A stretch of 37,485 bases of DNA from Candidatus Peregrinibacteria bacterium CG_4_9_14_0_2_um_filter_53_11 (GTDB lineage: Bacteria; Patescibacteriota; Gracilibacteria; UBA1369; UM-FILTER-53-11), in NCBI GenBank assembly GCA_002788775.1, contig PFRX01000002.1, forward strand, positions 1 to 37,485, given 5' to 3'. This document shows positions 15,533 through 22,054 of the stretch, in pieces (the first letter of the stretch is position 1; the number at the start of each line of letters is the position of its first letter). The notes beneath the pieces are model-generated. The model was given only the letters and a program-made list of their open reading frames with translations, was not told the DNA's origin and made no database searches. A program made the position numbers and the translations under genes.

Positions 15533-15561
15533 ATTATAGCATATATGCGATAACGCTTGAA
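15533..15561 (-). promoter_or_regulatory. Promoter of the XRE gene, with palindromic operator
   Basis: Minus-strand -10 TATAAT (15533-15538), 17-bp spacer, -35 TTCAAG (15556-15561). The perfect palindrome GCATATATGC (15539-15548) directly abuts the -10 box and is a natural site for autoregulation. Confidence 0.6.
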
Positions 15562-15586
15562 TTTTTAGCGAATCTCATGGTATAAT
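15557..15586 (+). promoter_or_regulatory. Distal promoter upstream of typA, divergent to XRE
   Basis: -35 TTGAAT (15557-15562), 18-bp spacer, -10 TATAAT (15581-15586). Its transcript would meet the terminator at 15613-15643 about 50 nt later. Confidence 0.6.
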
Positions 15587-15612
15587 GTTTCTGTTAAATC
15601 GTTTTTCTTCGC

Positions 15613-15643
15613 AACCGCACCGCTACTGGATGGCGGTTTTTTT
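15613..15643 (+). terminator. Leader terminator before typA
   Basis: AACCGC (15613-15618) pairs with GCGGTT (15633-15638), followed by seven T. A second ACCGC at 15619-15623 offers an alternative shorter hairpin, so two stems compete. It lies between the distal and proximal promoters. Confidence 0.65.
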
Positions 15644-15648
15644 GTGCC

Positions 15649-15678
15649 TTGCATTCTTAGACCTCTCTCGCCTATACT
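15649..15678 (+). promoter_or_regulatory. Proximal promoter of typA
   Basis: -35 TTGCAT (15649-15654), 18-bp spacer, -10 TATACT (15673-15678), 9 nt before the ATG at 15688. Confidence 0.6.
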
Positions 15679-15687
15679 CCGTTCACT

Positions 15688-17484
15688 ATGAAGACCTTAA
15701 GCATCGCGATAATCGCACACGTCGACCACGGCAAGACGACACTAACAGACCATCTGCTCCGTCAGGGTGGCGCCTTTGCGGCACACGAAGAGATCGGGGA
15801 TCTGGTTATGGACAGCAATGCTCTCGAGCGTGAGCGTGGTATTACGATCCTCTCCAAGAATGCTTCAATCCACCGCGACGATGTGAAGATCAACATCGTC
15901 GACACTCCCGGCCATGCCGACTTCGGCTCCGAGGTTGAGCGTGTTCTTAAGACGGTCGACTCAGTTCTGCTTCTTGTGGATGCCAAAGAGGGGCCGATGC
16001 CCCAGACGAAGTTTGTCCTGAAGAAGTCGCTTCAGCTTGGTCTTCGTCCTATCCTCCTTATAAATAAGATTGATAAGCCCGACCAGCGAGCCCATGAGGT
16101 TGTCGACATGGTTTTCGATCTATTCGTCACTCTTGGTGCAACGAATGAGCAGCTTGACTTCCCCATCGTCTACACCATCGGCAAGCTCGGTATCGCAAAA
16201 CATGAGATGGCTGACGAGAGCACGAATCTCGATCCGCTTTTCGAGACCATCTTTAAGCATGTTCCACTCTATCCGGATCGCTCCGCCGATCCTCTTCAGA
16301 TGCAGGTCACCACGCTCGCTTATGACGACTATGTCGGACGTATCGGTATCGGACGTGTTGCAGCCGGATCACTCCAGAGCGGTCAGCAGATCTCACTCTG
16401 TCGTCGTGATGGAAGTATCATTCCCGGGAAAATTACCAAACTTTTTGTCTTTGAGGGTCTTAAGCAGGTGGAGGTTGAGTCGGTTGAGGCCGGAGATATC
16501 TGTGCCGCCGCCGGAATTGACGATATTACCATCGGTGAGACGATTGCTGATAAAGCAAATCCGGTCCCACTTCCAATGATCGAGATCGACGAGCCGACGA
16601 TGGAGATGAACTTCCTCGTTAATAACTCTCCTTTTGCAGGAAGAGAAGGTAAGTTTGTGACGAATCGTCATCTCCGCGAGCGCCTCGACCGTGAGCTCGA
16701 GACTAACGTCGGTCTTCGTGTTGAGCCACTCGGTGGCGTTGATGGTTTCAAGGTTAGCGGACGCGGTGAGCTTCACCTCTCGGTTCTCCTTGAGAACATG
16801 CGCCGTGAGGGTTATGAGATTCAGGTCTCAAAGCCCGAGGTTATCTTCAAAGAAATTGAGGGTAAGAGGTGTGAGCCTATCGAGCAGGTCTTGATTGACG
16901 TTCCCGATGAGTTCGCAGGTGCCGTTATCGAAAAGCTTGGACGTAGAAAGGGTGAGATGGTCAATATGATCGCCGCAAATGGGGTCAGCCGTATCGAGTA
17001 CAGTGTTCCTACACGAGGTCTTATCGGCTTCCGCTCAGACTTTATTACCGATACTAAGGGTGAGGGGATTTTGGATCACAGCTTCCTTGAGTATCAGCCT
17101 TATCGTGGCGAGATTTCAGGGCGTCTCAACGGTGTACTTATCGCCGGAGAAAATGGCGTAACTATGGCCTACTCTCTCTGGAATCTCCAAGAGCGTGGAA
17201 AGCTCTTTATCGGTCCCGGTGTTGAAGTCTACATCGGCATGGTTCTTGGTCAGCACTCACGCGATAATGATCTTACCGTTAATCCATGTAAGGGCAAGAA
17301 GCTCACAAACATGCGTGCCTCCGGAAGTGATGAGTCTGTTCGTCTGGTTACGCCAGTCGATATGACCCTTGAACTTGCTCTTGAGTACATCGAGAATGAT
17401 GAGCTTGTGGAGGTTACTCCAACAAGTATTCGTATTCGCAAAAAATACCTCACGGAAAACGAGCGCAAGCGTGCAAAGGGCTAG
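15688..17484 (+). CDS. typA: Translational GTPase TypA/BipA
   Basis: A ribosome-binding GTPase of 598 aa, full family length. The G1 motif AHVDHGKTT (10-18), switch RGITI, G3 DTPGH and G4 NKID are all present, followed by EF-G-like domains II, III and V and the TypA-specific C-terminal domain (about 480-598, including NMRASGSDE). It assists ribosome assembly and translation under stress or cold. It can be made from a proximal leaderless promoter and perhaps also from a distal one through a terminator. It is a single-gene unit followed by the trhO promoter. Confidence 0.97.
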   Translation: MKTLSIAIIAHVDHGKTTLTDHLLRQGGAFAAHEEIGDLVMDSNALERERGITILSKNASIHRDDVKINIVDTPGHADFGSEVERVLKTVDSVLLLVDAKEGPMPQTKFVLKKSLQLGLRPILLINKIDKPDQRAHEVVDMVFDLFVTLGATNEQLDFPIVYTIGKLGIAKHEMADESTNLDPLFETIFKHVPLYPDRSADPLQMQVTTLAYDDYVGRIGIGRVAAGSLQSGQQISLCRRDGSIIPGKITKLFVFEGLKQVEVESVEAGDICAAAGIDDITIGETIADKANPVPLPMIEIDEPTMEMNFLVNNSPFAGREGKFVTNRHLRERLDRELETNVGLRVEPLGGVDGFKVSGRGELHLSVLLENMRREGYEIQVSKPEVIFKEIEGKRCEPIEQVLIDVPDEFAGAVIEKLGRRKGEMVNMIAANGVSRIEYSVPTRGLIGFRSDFITDTKGEGILDHSFLEYQPYRGEISGRLNGVLIAGENGVTMAYSLWNLQERGKLFIGPGVEVYIGMVLGQHSRDNDLTVNPCKGKKLTNMRASGSDESVRLVTPVDMTLELALEYIENDELVEVTPTSIRIRKKYLTENERKRAKG

Positions 17485-17557
17485 GAGCTGATGGTCTGTC
17501 TTTTGACCTGCTGTTTGCTCAGTCGATGGTTAGCTTCCCAGCTCACGTTGGGGCGTC

Positions 17558-17586
17558 TTGCCAGCTGATGACTCTTCCCTTACTAT
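17558..17586 (+). promoter_or_regulatory. Promoter of trhO
   Basis: -35 TTGCCA (17558-17563), 17-bp spacer, -10 TACTAT (17581-17586), then 8 nt to the ATG at 17595. Confidence 0.65.
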
Positions 17587-17594
17587 AGGCATCG

Positions 17595-18635
17595 ATGCAT
17601 CTACTTCGTAATATTTACGGCCGTCCGGAACTTGAGAAGAAGCTCGAAGTCGAGGCGGTTGAGCGGACGACGATCTCTTTTTACCGCTATGTTCCCCTTA
17701 CCGATCCGGAGGCGCTTCGTGATGAGCTCTACAAGGAGTGGACAGAGCTGGGTGTTCTTGGACGCATCTACCTTGCCACCGAGGGGGTGAATGCTCAGTT
17801 CAGTCTTCCCACTGAAAATATCGAGGCCTTCCGTGCGAACCTCGAGTCCCGGGCGGAGTTTAAGGAGATGCCTTTTAAGATCGGCCTGATCGGGGGCCCT
17901 TCCTTTGTTAAGCTCACCCTGAAAGTCAGAAAACAGATTGTTGCCGACGGTTTGGAGGAAGGAAGTTACGACATTTCAAACGTGGGTAATCACCTAACAC
18001 CCGAGGAGTTTAACAGGGCGATGGATGAGGATGATGCGATCGTCGTCGATATGCGTAATCACTATGAGAGTCGTGTCGGCCATTTTGAGGGTGCACTCTG
18101 CCCCGATGCCGATACCTTCCGTGAGGAGTTGCCACTCGTGAGTGAGGAGCTTAAGGGGAAGGAAGATAAGAAGATTCTTCTGTACTGTACCGGTGGTATT
18201 CGCTGCGAAAAGGCCTCGAGTTACCTGAAAAGCCAGGGGTTTAGGAATGTGAATCAGCTCTACGGCGGAATTATTAACTACGCTCGGGAGGCCCAGGAAA
18301 AAGGCTTTGAGCCTCGTTTTAAGGGCAAAAACTTCGTTTTTGACGGGCGGCTTACTGAGCCGGTTACTGCTGACGTTTTAAGTGAGTGCGATCAGTGTGG
18401 TGGAAAAAGTGATCGCGTCACCAACTGTAAAAATGAGATCTGCAACCTGCTCTTTATTCAGTGTGAGGCCTGTGCCGAGCAGATGAGCGAAACCTGCACC
18501 GATTTATGCAAAGAGGTTGCGGCACTTCCCATCGAGGAGCGTCGGGAGCTTCGTCGCAAGGCGGGGAAGACCGACTTTAAGCGGTTTAAAAGTCGCCAGC
18601 GTCCTGCCCTAAGAAGGAGTCAACCCGTGAGCTAG
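17595..18635 (+). CDS. trhO: tRNA uridine(34) hydroxylase TrhO (YceA/UPF0176, rhodanese fold)
   Basis: Performs oxygen-dependent hydroxylation of U34 in certain tRNAs, the first step to 5-(carboxy)methoxyuridine. The 346-aa protein has the N-terminal UPF0176 domain (about 25-120, with YLATEGVNAQFS), the rhodanese domain (about 130-235) with the active-site loop CTGGIRCEKAS (Cys198), and a C-terminal zinc-like region with CDQC, CKNEIC, CEAC and CTDLC spacings. All key elements are present. The start ATG follows a leaderless-type promoter. Confidence 0.94.
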   Translation: MHLLRNIYGRPELEKKLEVEAVERTTISFYRYVPLTDPEALRDELYKEWTELGVLGRIYLATEGVNAQFSLPTENIEAFRANLESRAEFKEMPFKIGLIGGPSFVKLTLKVRKQIVADGLEEGSYDISNVGNHLTPEEFNRAMDEDDAIVVDMRNHYESRVGHFEGALCPDADTFREELPLVSEELKGKEDKKILLYCTGGIRCEKASSYLKSQGFRNVNQLYGGIINYAREAQEKGFEPRFKGKNFVFDGRLTEPVTADVLSECDQCGGKSDRVTNCKNEICNLLFIQCEACAEQMSETCTDLCKEVAALPIEERRELRRKAGKTDFKRFKSRQRPALRRSQPVS

Positions 18636-18649
18636 TGCCACTAGTGGCA
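18636..18649. repeat. Perfect 14-bp palindrome after trhO
   Basis: TGCCACTAGTGGCA begins directly after the trhO stop codon. There is no T-tract, so it is not a classical terminator. It could be an RNA-stabilising hairpin or a protein site. Confidence 0.4.
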
Positions 18650-18693
18650 TCTCGGAGCCCAGGCAGTTTTTCTGTCATTTGTCTCGGTCGTCT

Positions 18694-18731
18694 GCCTGCG
18701 GTGGCCGCCTCAGTCTTGGCAGGCCTTTTTT
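18694..18731 (+). terminator. Terminator of trhO, overlapping the next promoter
   Basis: GCCTGC (18694-18699) pairs with GCAGGC (18719-18724), with further possible pairing in the loop, followed by six T. Confidence 0.65.
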
Positions 18732-18744
18732 AGAGGCGTAGAAT
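18716..18744 (+). promoter_or_regulatory. Promoter of the nitroreductase gene
   Basis: -35 TTGGCA (18716-18721) lies in the 3' arm of the trhO terminator. A 17-bp spacer holding the T-tract leads to -10 TAGAAT (18739-18744). The leader is about 17 nt. Confidence 0.55.
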
Positions 18745-18768
18745 GATAACCCCATAACCCCCGTTTTT

Positions 18769-19341
18769 ATGAAAAGGACAGCAAACTATCCGATCAGTTC
18801 GGCCCTTCTTAATCGTTGGTCACCACGTGCACTAAGTGGAGAGACCCTGAGTGATGCCGAGCTGATGCCGCTTTTTGAGGCCGCGCGCTGGGCTCCGTCT
18901 TCTTACAACGGTCAGCCGTGGCGTTTTGTCTATGCGAAGCGTGATTCCGCTGCATGGGATACGCTCTTTGGTCTTATGGTTGAGTTCAATCAGAGCTGGG
19001 CTAAGAATGCTGCCGCCCTTGTGGTTGTTGTCTCGCGCACCACCTTTGAGCACAACGGTGAGCTATCAGTCACCCATAGTTTTGACTGCGGTGCGGCTTG
19101 GGAAAACCTCGCACTCGAGGCCGAGGCGCGGGGCCTTGTGGCTCACGGAATGCAGGGATTTGACTACGGAAAAGCTAAAAGTGAGCTGGGCGTTCCTGAA
19201 GACTACTCGGTTGAGTGTATGATCGCCATTGGCAAGCCCGGCAAAAAAGAGGATCTGCCCAAAGACCTCCAGGAACGTGAGTTCCCCTCAGATAGAAAAC
19301 CCCTCGAAGATATCATTATGGAGGGGAAGTTTAGGGCTTAG
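18769..19341 (+). CDS. Nitroreductase-family FMN oxidoreductase
   Basis: A 190-aa flavoprotein that should use NAD(P)H to reduce nitro compounds, quinones or similar substrates. RWSPRALSG (16-24) and AARWAPSSYNGQPWRFV (38-54) are the FMN-phosphate and ring-binding segments of the family. The central ENLALEAEARGLVAHGMQGFD helix and the final IAIGKPGK strand are also conserved. The length fits the short single-domain class. The physiological substrate cannot be inferred. It converges on the ClpP-like gene with 1 nt between stops. Confidence 0.9.
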   Translation: MKRTANYPISSALLNRWSPRALSGETLSDAELMPLFEAARWAPSSYNGQPWRFVYAKRDSAAWDTLFGLMVEFNQSWAKNAAALVVVVSRTTFEHNGELSVTHSFDCGAAWENLALEAEARGLVAHGMQGFDYGKAKSELGVPEDYSVECMIAIGKPGKKEDLPKDLQEREFPSDRKPLEDIIMEGKFRA

Positions 19342-19342
19342 G

Positions 19343-20344
19343 TTAGGTCAGAAGCGCAAGGAGTGCGGCCATATCCTCATTCTCTCTCAAATTTCCCAGG
19401 AAGGCCGCTGCCCTCGTTTCCTGAAAAGCCTCCTCGGCTCCTTTGGGAACTCTCAGCTGGCCATGGGTAAAGGTAGTTATATCTGTTGTAGGGCCAACTT
19501 TTTTGGCTATCCCAAAAGCTATAGCGTCCCCCCCACTCAGTGCTATTTCGCGTGCAAAGAGATCATCGGGGTTTTCGCCTACAGTCTGTGTGATGACGGC
19601 CTGTACCAAGTCTCGTTGTTCCCTTCTTGCTGCATCGATGAGTCTGGCGCTGAGCTCACTCCATTCTGCTCTTGTTGATGCTCTCAAATGGGCACGCCCT
19701 TCATCATCGAGCAGTGCCTCCAGCTCTTCCATCCTATCTCCTGCGTGGGCTATATGCCACATAAGCGCAGTACCTTCACCAACGTAGCGCCTGTCCGGGT
19801 CGGCAGCCAAAAGGAGATTTGCTCCTCCACTCATTGCAACATCGCCAGCAAATGAGGCGGCGGTCCCGCCCGATGCACGTGCCAAGCTGGACATTGCCGC
19901 AATCCCCTCAGCGACTTGTCGACTGCCGCCATAACTATCAACGAGCAGTACGCAGTTAAAGGGACCGGATATGATTCGTCTTCCTGCTTCAACCATATGA
20001 GCGGCCGAAGCTCCTTGATTTGAGGCGAACTGATCGAGTTTACTGAGCGCTCCTTCAAGCGTTGTTGCTCTGTTGTACAGCGCTAGCCCCGGCGCTCCCT
20101 GGTGGGCTTCGGTCCCTTGTGCGAGTCTGCGGATTAGGCTCAGATCCAAAAGAAATCCCGTTGGAAGGTGCGTTAGAACCCCTTTATCGGAGCCGTTTGG
20201 CGTTGAAAAAATGGCTGGGGCTGTTGCTAGCTCTATTTGGTCATCCCATTGTGTCCAACCAGTATCGAATCCTGCCTCAGCTTCGAGGTCTTCAGGTACT
20301 GTGATGGTGAGTGTTCCAAGCGATTCCCGGGAGGATTCTGACAT
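19343..20344 (-). CDS. Divergent ClpP-like serine protease-fold protein, 333 aa
   Basis: Residues 130-285 follow the ClpP layout. CVLLVDSYGG (131-140) matches the oxyanion region, AGDVAMSGGANLLLA (166-180) carries Ser172, and ALMWHIAHA (193-201) carries His197, exactly 25 residues later as in ClpP. NPDDLFAREIALSGGDAIAFGIAKKV (split here as NPDDLF and EIALSGGDAIAFGI) matches the ClpP stretch with the catalytic Asp, so Asp261 is the candidate. An insertion of about 16 residues (200-222) extends the handle. The N-terminal 125 residues are unique and have no signal peptide. A complete catalytic triad suggests an active peptidase, but partners and substrates are unknown. Confidence 0.65.
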   Translation of the reverse strand: MSESSRESLGTLTITVPEDLEAEAGFDTGWTQWDDQIELATAPAIFSTPNGSDKGVLTHLPTGFLLDLSLIRRLAQGTEAHQGAPGLALYNRATTLEGALSKLDQFASNQGASAAHMVEAGRRIISGPFNCVLLVDSYGGSRQVAEGIAAMSSLARASGGTAASFAGDVAMSGGANLLLAADPDRRYVGEGTALMWHIAHAGDRMEELEALLDDEGRAHLRASTRAEWSELSARLIDAARREQRDLVQAVITQTVGENPDDLFAREIALSGGDAIAFGIAKKVGPTTDITTFTHGQLRVPKGAEEAFQETRAAAFLGNLRENEDMAALLALLT

Positions 20345-20417
20345 AGTGGTGGTGTTAGTCGGCGGTGCGTTATTATGGCATTATTGCTGAATAATGCAAC
20401 AGTTGGCTCCTGCATAA

Positions 20418-20582
20418 CTATGTACCGGCCGCTGCACTCATTCGTGCCTCTATGCCTCGTACGATAGCACTATAAACCTCAGTACTGCCGTCGTAACGGG
20501 TGCGGACTGTTTCATGTGCTTCTGCAGCTATCTCCGGAACACTCCTTAACGTCCAAAAAGATCGTGTCTCTTTAAAAGTCAC
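20418..20582 (-). CDS. Small hypothetical protein, 54 aa, GTG start
   Basis: A GTG at 20582 overlaps the end of the preceding gene by 11 nt and opens a frame to TAG at 20418-20420. The product (MTFKETRSFWTLRSVPEIAA at its start) contains amphipathic helical sequence such as AAEAHETVRTRY and VYSAIVRGIEARM, which looks like real coding sequence. No family is recognised. An alternative is a decayed tail of the upstream gene. Confidence 0.4.
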   Translation of the reverse strand: MTFKETRSFWTLRSVPEIAAEAHETVRTRYDGSTEVYSAIVRGIEARMSAAAGT

Positions 20583-20838
20583 TCAGCTTAGCTTCTTCTT
20601 CTGGAGGTTTAGTTTTTTCTTCGATGAGTTTTAAAAATTTTGGTACAAATCTGTCCAACATCTCAATGATTTTCTCGTCATTTGTTGCCTCAATGTTTTT
20701 TCCTGTATGAGGATCGTACATTATCTCAGCATTTAATGAGGATTTGGTGTCCTCACCATTATCGGTAAATAAATCTAAAGACCCAATGACCACCGGATAA
20801 GCATTTTGTGACGGTCCGTCCCATTTCTCACCTATCAT
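20572..20838 (-). CDS. Hypothetical protein, C-terminal part of an apparently frameshifted gene
   Basis: Read alone this is an 88-aa acidic protein. Extending its frame upstream past the ATG gives sensible sequence (GQDTTGQIDIGMIGEKWDG) up to a run of six G on the minus strand (20872-20877). There it would join the frame of the 195-aa ORF 20828-21415 if one G were missing. I therefore read the two as pieces of one gene of about 280 residues. The C-terminus is a Lys/Glu-rich helix. AT-rich compared with surrounding genes. Confidence 0.55.
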   Translation of the reverse strand: MIGEKWDGPSQNAYPVVIGSLDLFTDNGEDTKSSLNAEIMYDPHTGKNIEATNDEKIIEMLDRFVPKFLKLIEEKTKPPEEEAKLSDF

Positions 20839-21415
20839 ACCGATGTCTATTTGACCGGTTGTATCCTGTCCACCCCCCTCCCTTCTTATACTGCCTAATT
20901 GTTAAGCCGGGACCTCCTGAGGAATGGGTATCAGAGAATGTAATATCATAATCTATTCCATTCTCTTCATATTCGATAGGACCAACAGTGAAAAAAGGAT
21001 TTGTGTCACTACGCGGTCTATTCATTGGAGCCCAATAATCATCATCCAGACGCTCGGCATCTATCAACTCTGCAAGATGATCTCTTAATGCAGTTAATCT
21101 TTGAGCAGCTTGGTTGCCGGTCTCGTTAAAGACGGGTTCTTTTTCAAATCCTGGTGGGCTCATTATCTCATCACTCGCGTTGACTTCACTCATAAGGGTT
21201 GATGGGTCTCTATCTTTTTCTGCTGGAACTGGATCGGGTAGAAGAGACATACGTGCAATTCCACTTTTAATCGATTCGGCTCCATTTTGAGATGCTTGTT
21301 CCCCTAGATCTTTGTCTGCTTGTTGTGCATTTGAATTTTCAGGCGCACCGCTCCGTATCTCAGTTTGACCTTCCGAAGGACCACTATGAAATATAAGACG
21401 TTGTTCTTTAAACAT
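20828..21415 (-). CDS. Hypothetical protein, N-terminal part of an apparently frameshifted gene
   Basis: A 195-aa ORF of unknown family. Residues 1-90 are polar and low in hydrophobic residues. From about 95 there is a helix (AAQRLTALRDHLAELIDAERL), then beta-like sequence (FFTVGPIEYEENGIDYDITF, GPGLTIRQYKK). After the G-run the product turns abruptly into WTGYNRSNRHRYDR and ends with TGA. The next frame continues the fold, so this end is probably an artefact of a frameshift. It has a strong promoter 27 nt upstream. The region is clearly AT-rich, suggesting foreign origin. Confidence 0.55.
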   Translation of the reverse strand: MFKEQRLIFHSGPSEGQTEIRSGAPENSNAQQADKDLGEQASQNGAESIKSGIARMSLLPDPVPAEKDRDPSTLMSEVNASDEIMSPPGFEKEPVFNETGNQAAQRLTALRDHLAELIDAERLDDDYWAPMNRPRSDTNPFFTVGPIEYEENGIDYDITFSDTHSSGGPGLTIRQYKKGGGWTGYNRSNRHRYDR

Positions 21416-21618
21416 TTTTGTTTTGTTAGGTTAACTGTATATATTATACAATATATTGATATATAAGACAACTCCGCATTCGCTGAAACCGTAGAATTAC
21501 TAAGCGTATCTATGACAAAAAGCTGGAAGAGCTTAAAGGCCCTCAGCACAACCTCAGCAACGAATCGGCCAAATACACCGAAGTCGGCACTACTGCTTTA
21601 GTTCCAGGTTGTCCTATC
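21416..21618. other. AT-rich promoter region and non-coding spacer
   Basis: The left part holds the promoter at 21443-21471. From 21487 an open frame without a start codon (KRIYDKKLEELKG...) looks faintly like coding sequence but runs into the tRNA-Trp gene. I treat it as non-coding or as a gene remnant. Confidence 0.5.
21443..21471 (-). promoter_or_regulatory. Promoter of the frameshifted gene
   Basis: Minus-strand -35 TTGTCT (21466-21471), 17-bp spacer, perfect -10 TATAAT (21443-21448). The leader is about 20 nt, longer than the leaderless type that dominates here. Confidence 0.65.
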
Positions 21619-21692
21619 TGGCAGGGGCGGAAGGAATCGAACCCTCGACTAAGGTTTTGGAGACCTTCGTTATACCATTTAACTACGCCCCT
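21619..21692 (-). tRNA. tRNA-Trp (CCA)
   Basis: Minus-strand acceptor stem AGGGGCG/CGCCCCT, anticodon arm AAGGT-CTCCAAA-ACCTT with anticodon CCA, T-loop TTCGATT, discriminator G and encoded CCA. Anticodon CCA reads only UGG, in keeping with UGA as a normal stop. Confidence 0.95.
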
Positions 21693-21716
21693 ATTTTGTA
21701 AGCTTCATTCGTTCAG

Positions 21717-21770
21717 ACCGGCAGAGCCGGATCTTCGCTCATTGCGCGCTCGCACCGTGTGCTCGCGGGT
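21717..21770 (-). repeat. Two-hairpin dispersed repeat, copy B1 (shorter)
   Basis: Read on the minus strand it has GCGAGCAC-ACG-GTGCGAGCGCG and then ATCCGGC-TCT-GCCGGT. The trailing GCGAAGCGAGC part is missing. Confidence 0.65.
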
Positions 21771-21787
21771 CACCGGTAAGCTTAGTT

Positions 21788-21860
21788 TCGCTCGCTTCGA
21801 CTCGCAACCGGCAGAGCCGGATTGCTCCTCTCGTTCGCGCTCGCACTGTGTGCTCGCGGG
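21788..21860 (-). repeat. Two-hairpin dispersed repeat, copy B2
   Basis: Read on the minus strand: GCGAGCAC-ACA-GTGCGAGCGCG, a 17-nt spacer, ATCCGGC-TCT-GCCGGT, then TGCGAGTCGAAGCGAGC. The stems match copy A, and the loop bases differ. Confidence 0.65.
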
Positions 21861-21978
21861 TTGTGAGAGATGTCGTCTCGTTCGTGTTTGCGGGTTGAGA
21901 GGTGGCTTCTTTGCTGCGCGGTTATGGTACCGTCTCCTTGGGGTTTTGTGCAAGGGGAGGTGTGGCTGAGGGCGTGAC

Positions 21979-22008
21979 TTGACTGCGGCCGTTGAAATAG
22001 GGTAGAGT
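21979..22008 (+). promoter_or_regulatory. Promoter of the 500-aa gene
   Basis: -35 TTGACT (21979-21984), 18-bp spacer, -10 TAGAGT (22003-22008). The leader of about 40 nt holds a small hairpin CTGTG-TCGT-CACAG (22016-22029), which could act on RNA or bind a regulator. Confidence 0.5.
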
Positions 22009-22054
22009 AGTTCTCCTGTGTCGTCACAGTGAACACTTTAACACTCAATTTTTT

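Larger units (their letters stand above)
21693..21978. other. Repeat-containing spacer, no gene
   Basis: The stretch between tRNA-Trp and the next promoter holds two hairpin repeats (21717-21770 and 21788-21860). ORFs across it on both strands are by-products of the repeats. From 21870 to 21978 I see nothing convincing. Confidence 0.55.

Noticed and set aside
21487-21618. Open frame KRIYDKKLEELKG... before tRNA-Trp
   Set aside because: Somewhat protein-like, but there is no start codon and it runs into the tRNA gene. At most a remnant.
21742-21969. ORF of 75 aa beside tRNA-Trp
   Set aside because: It runs across two copies of the hairpin repeat and has the Arg/Ser/Cys-rich look of a shadow frame.
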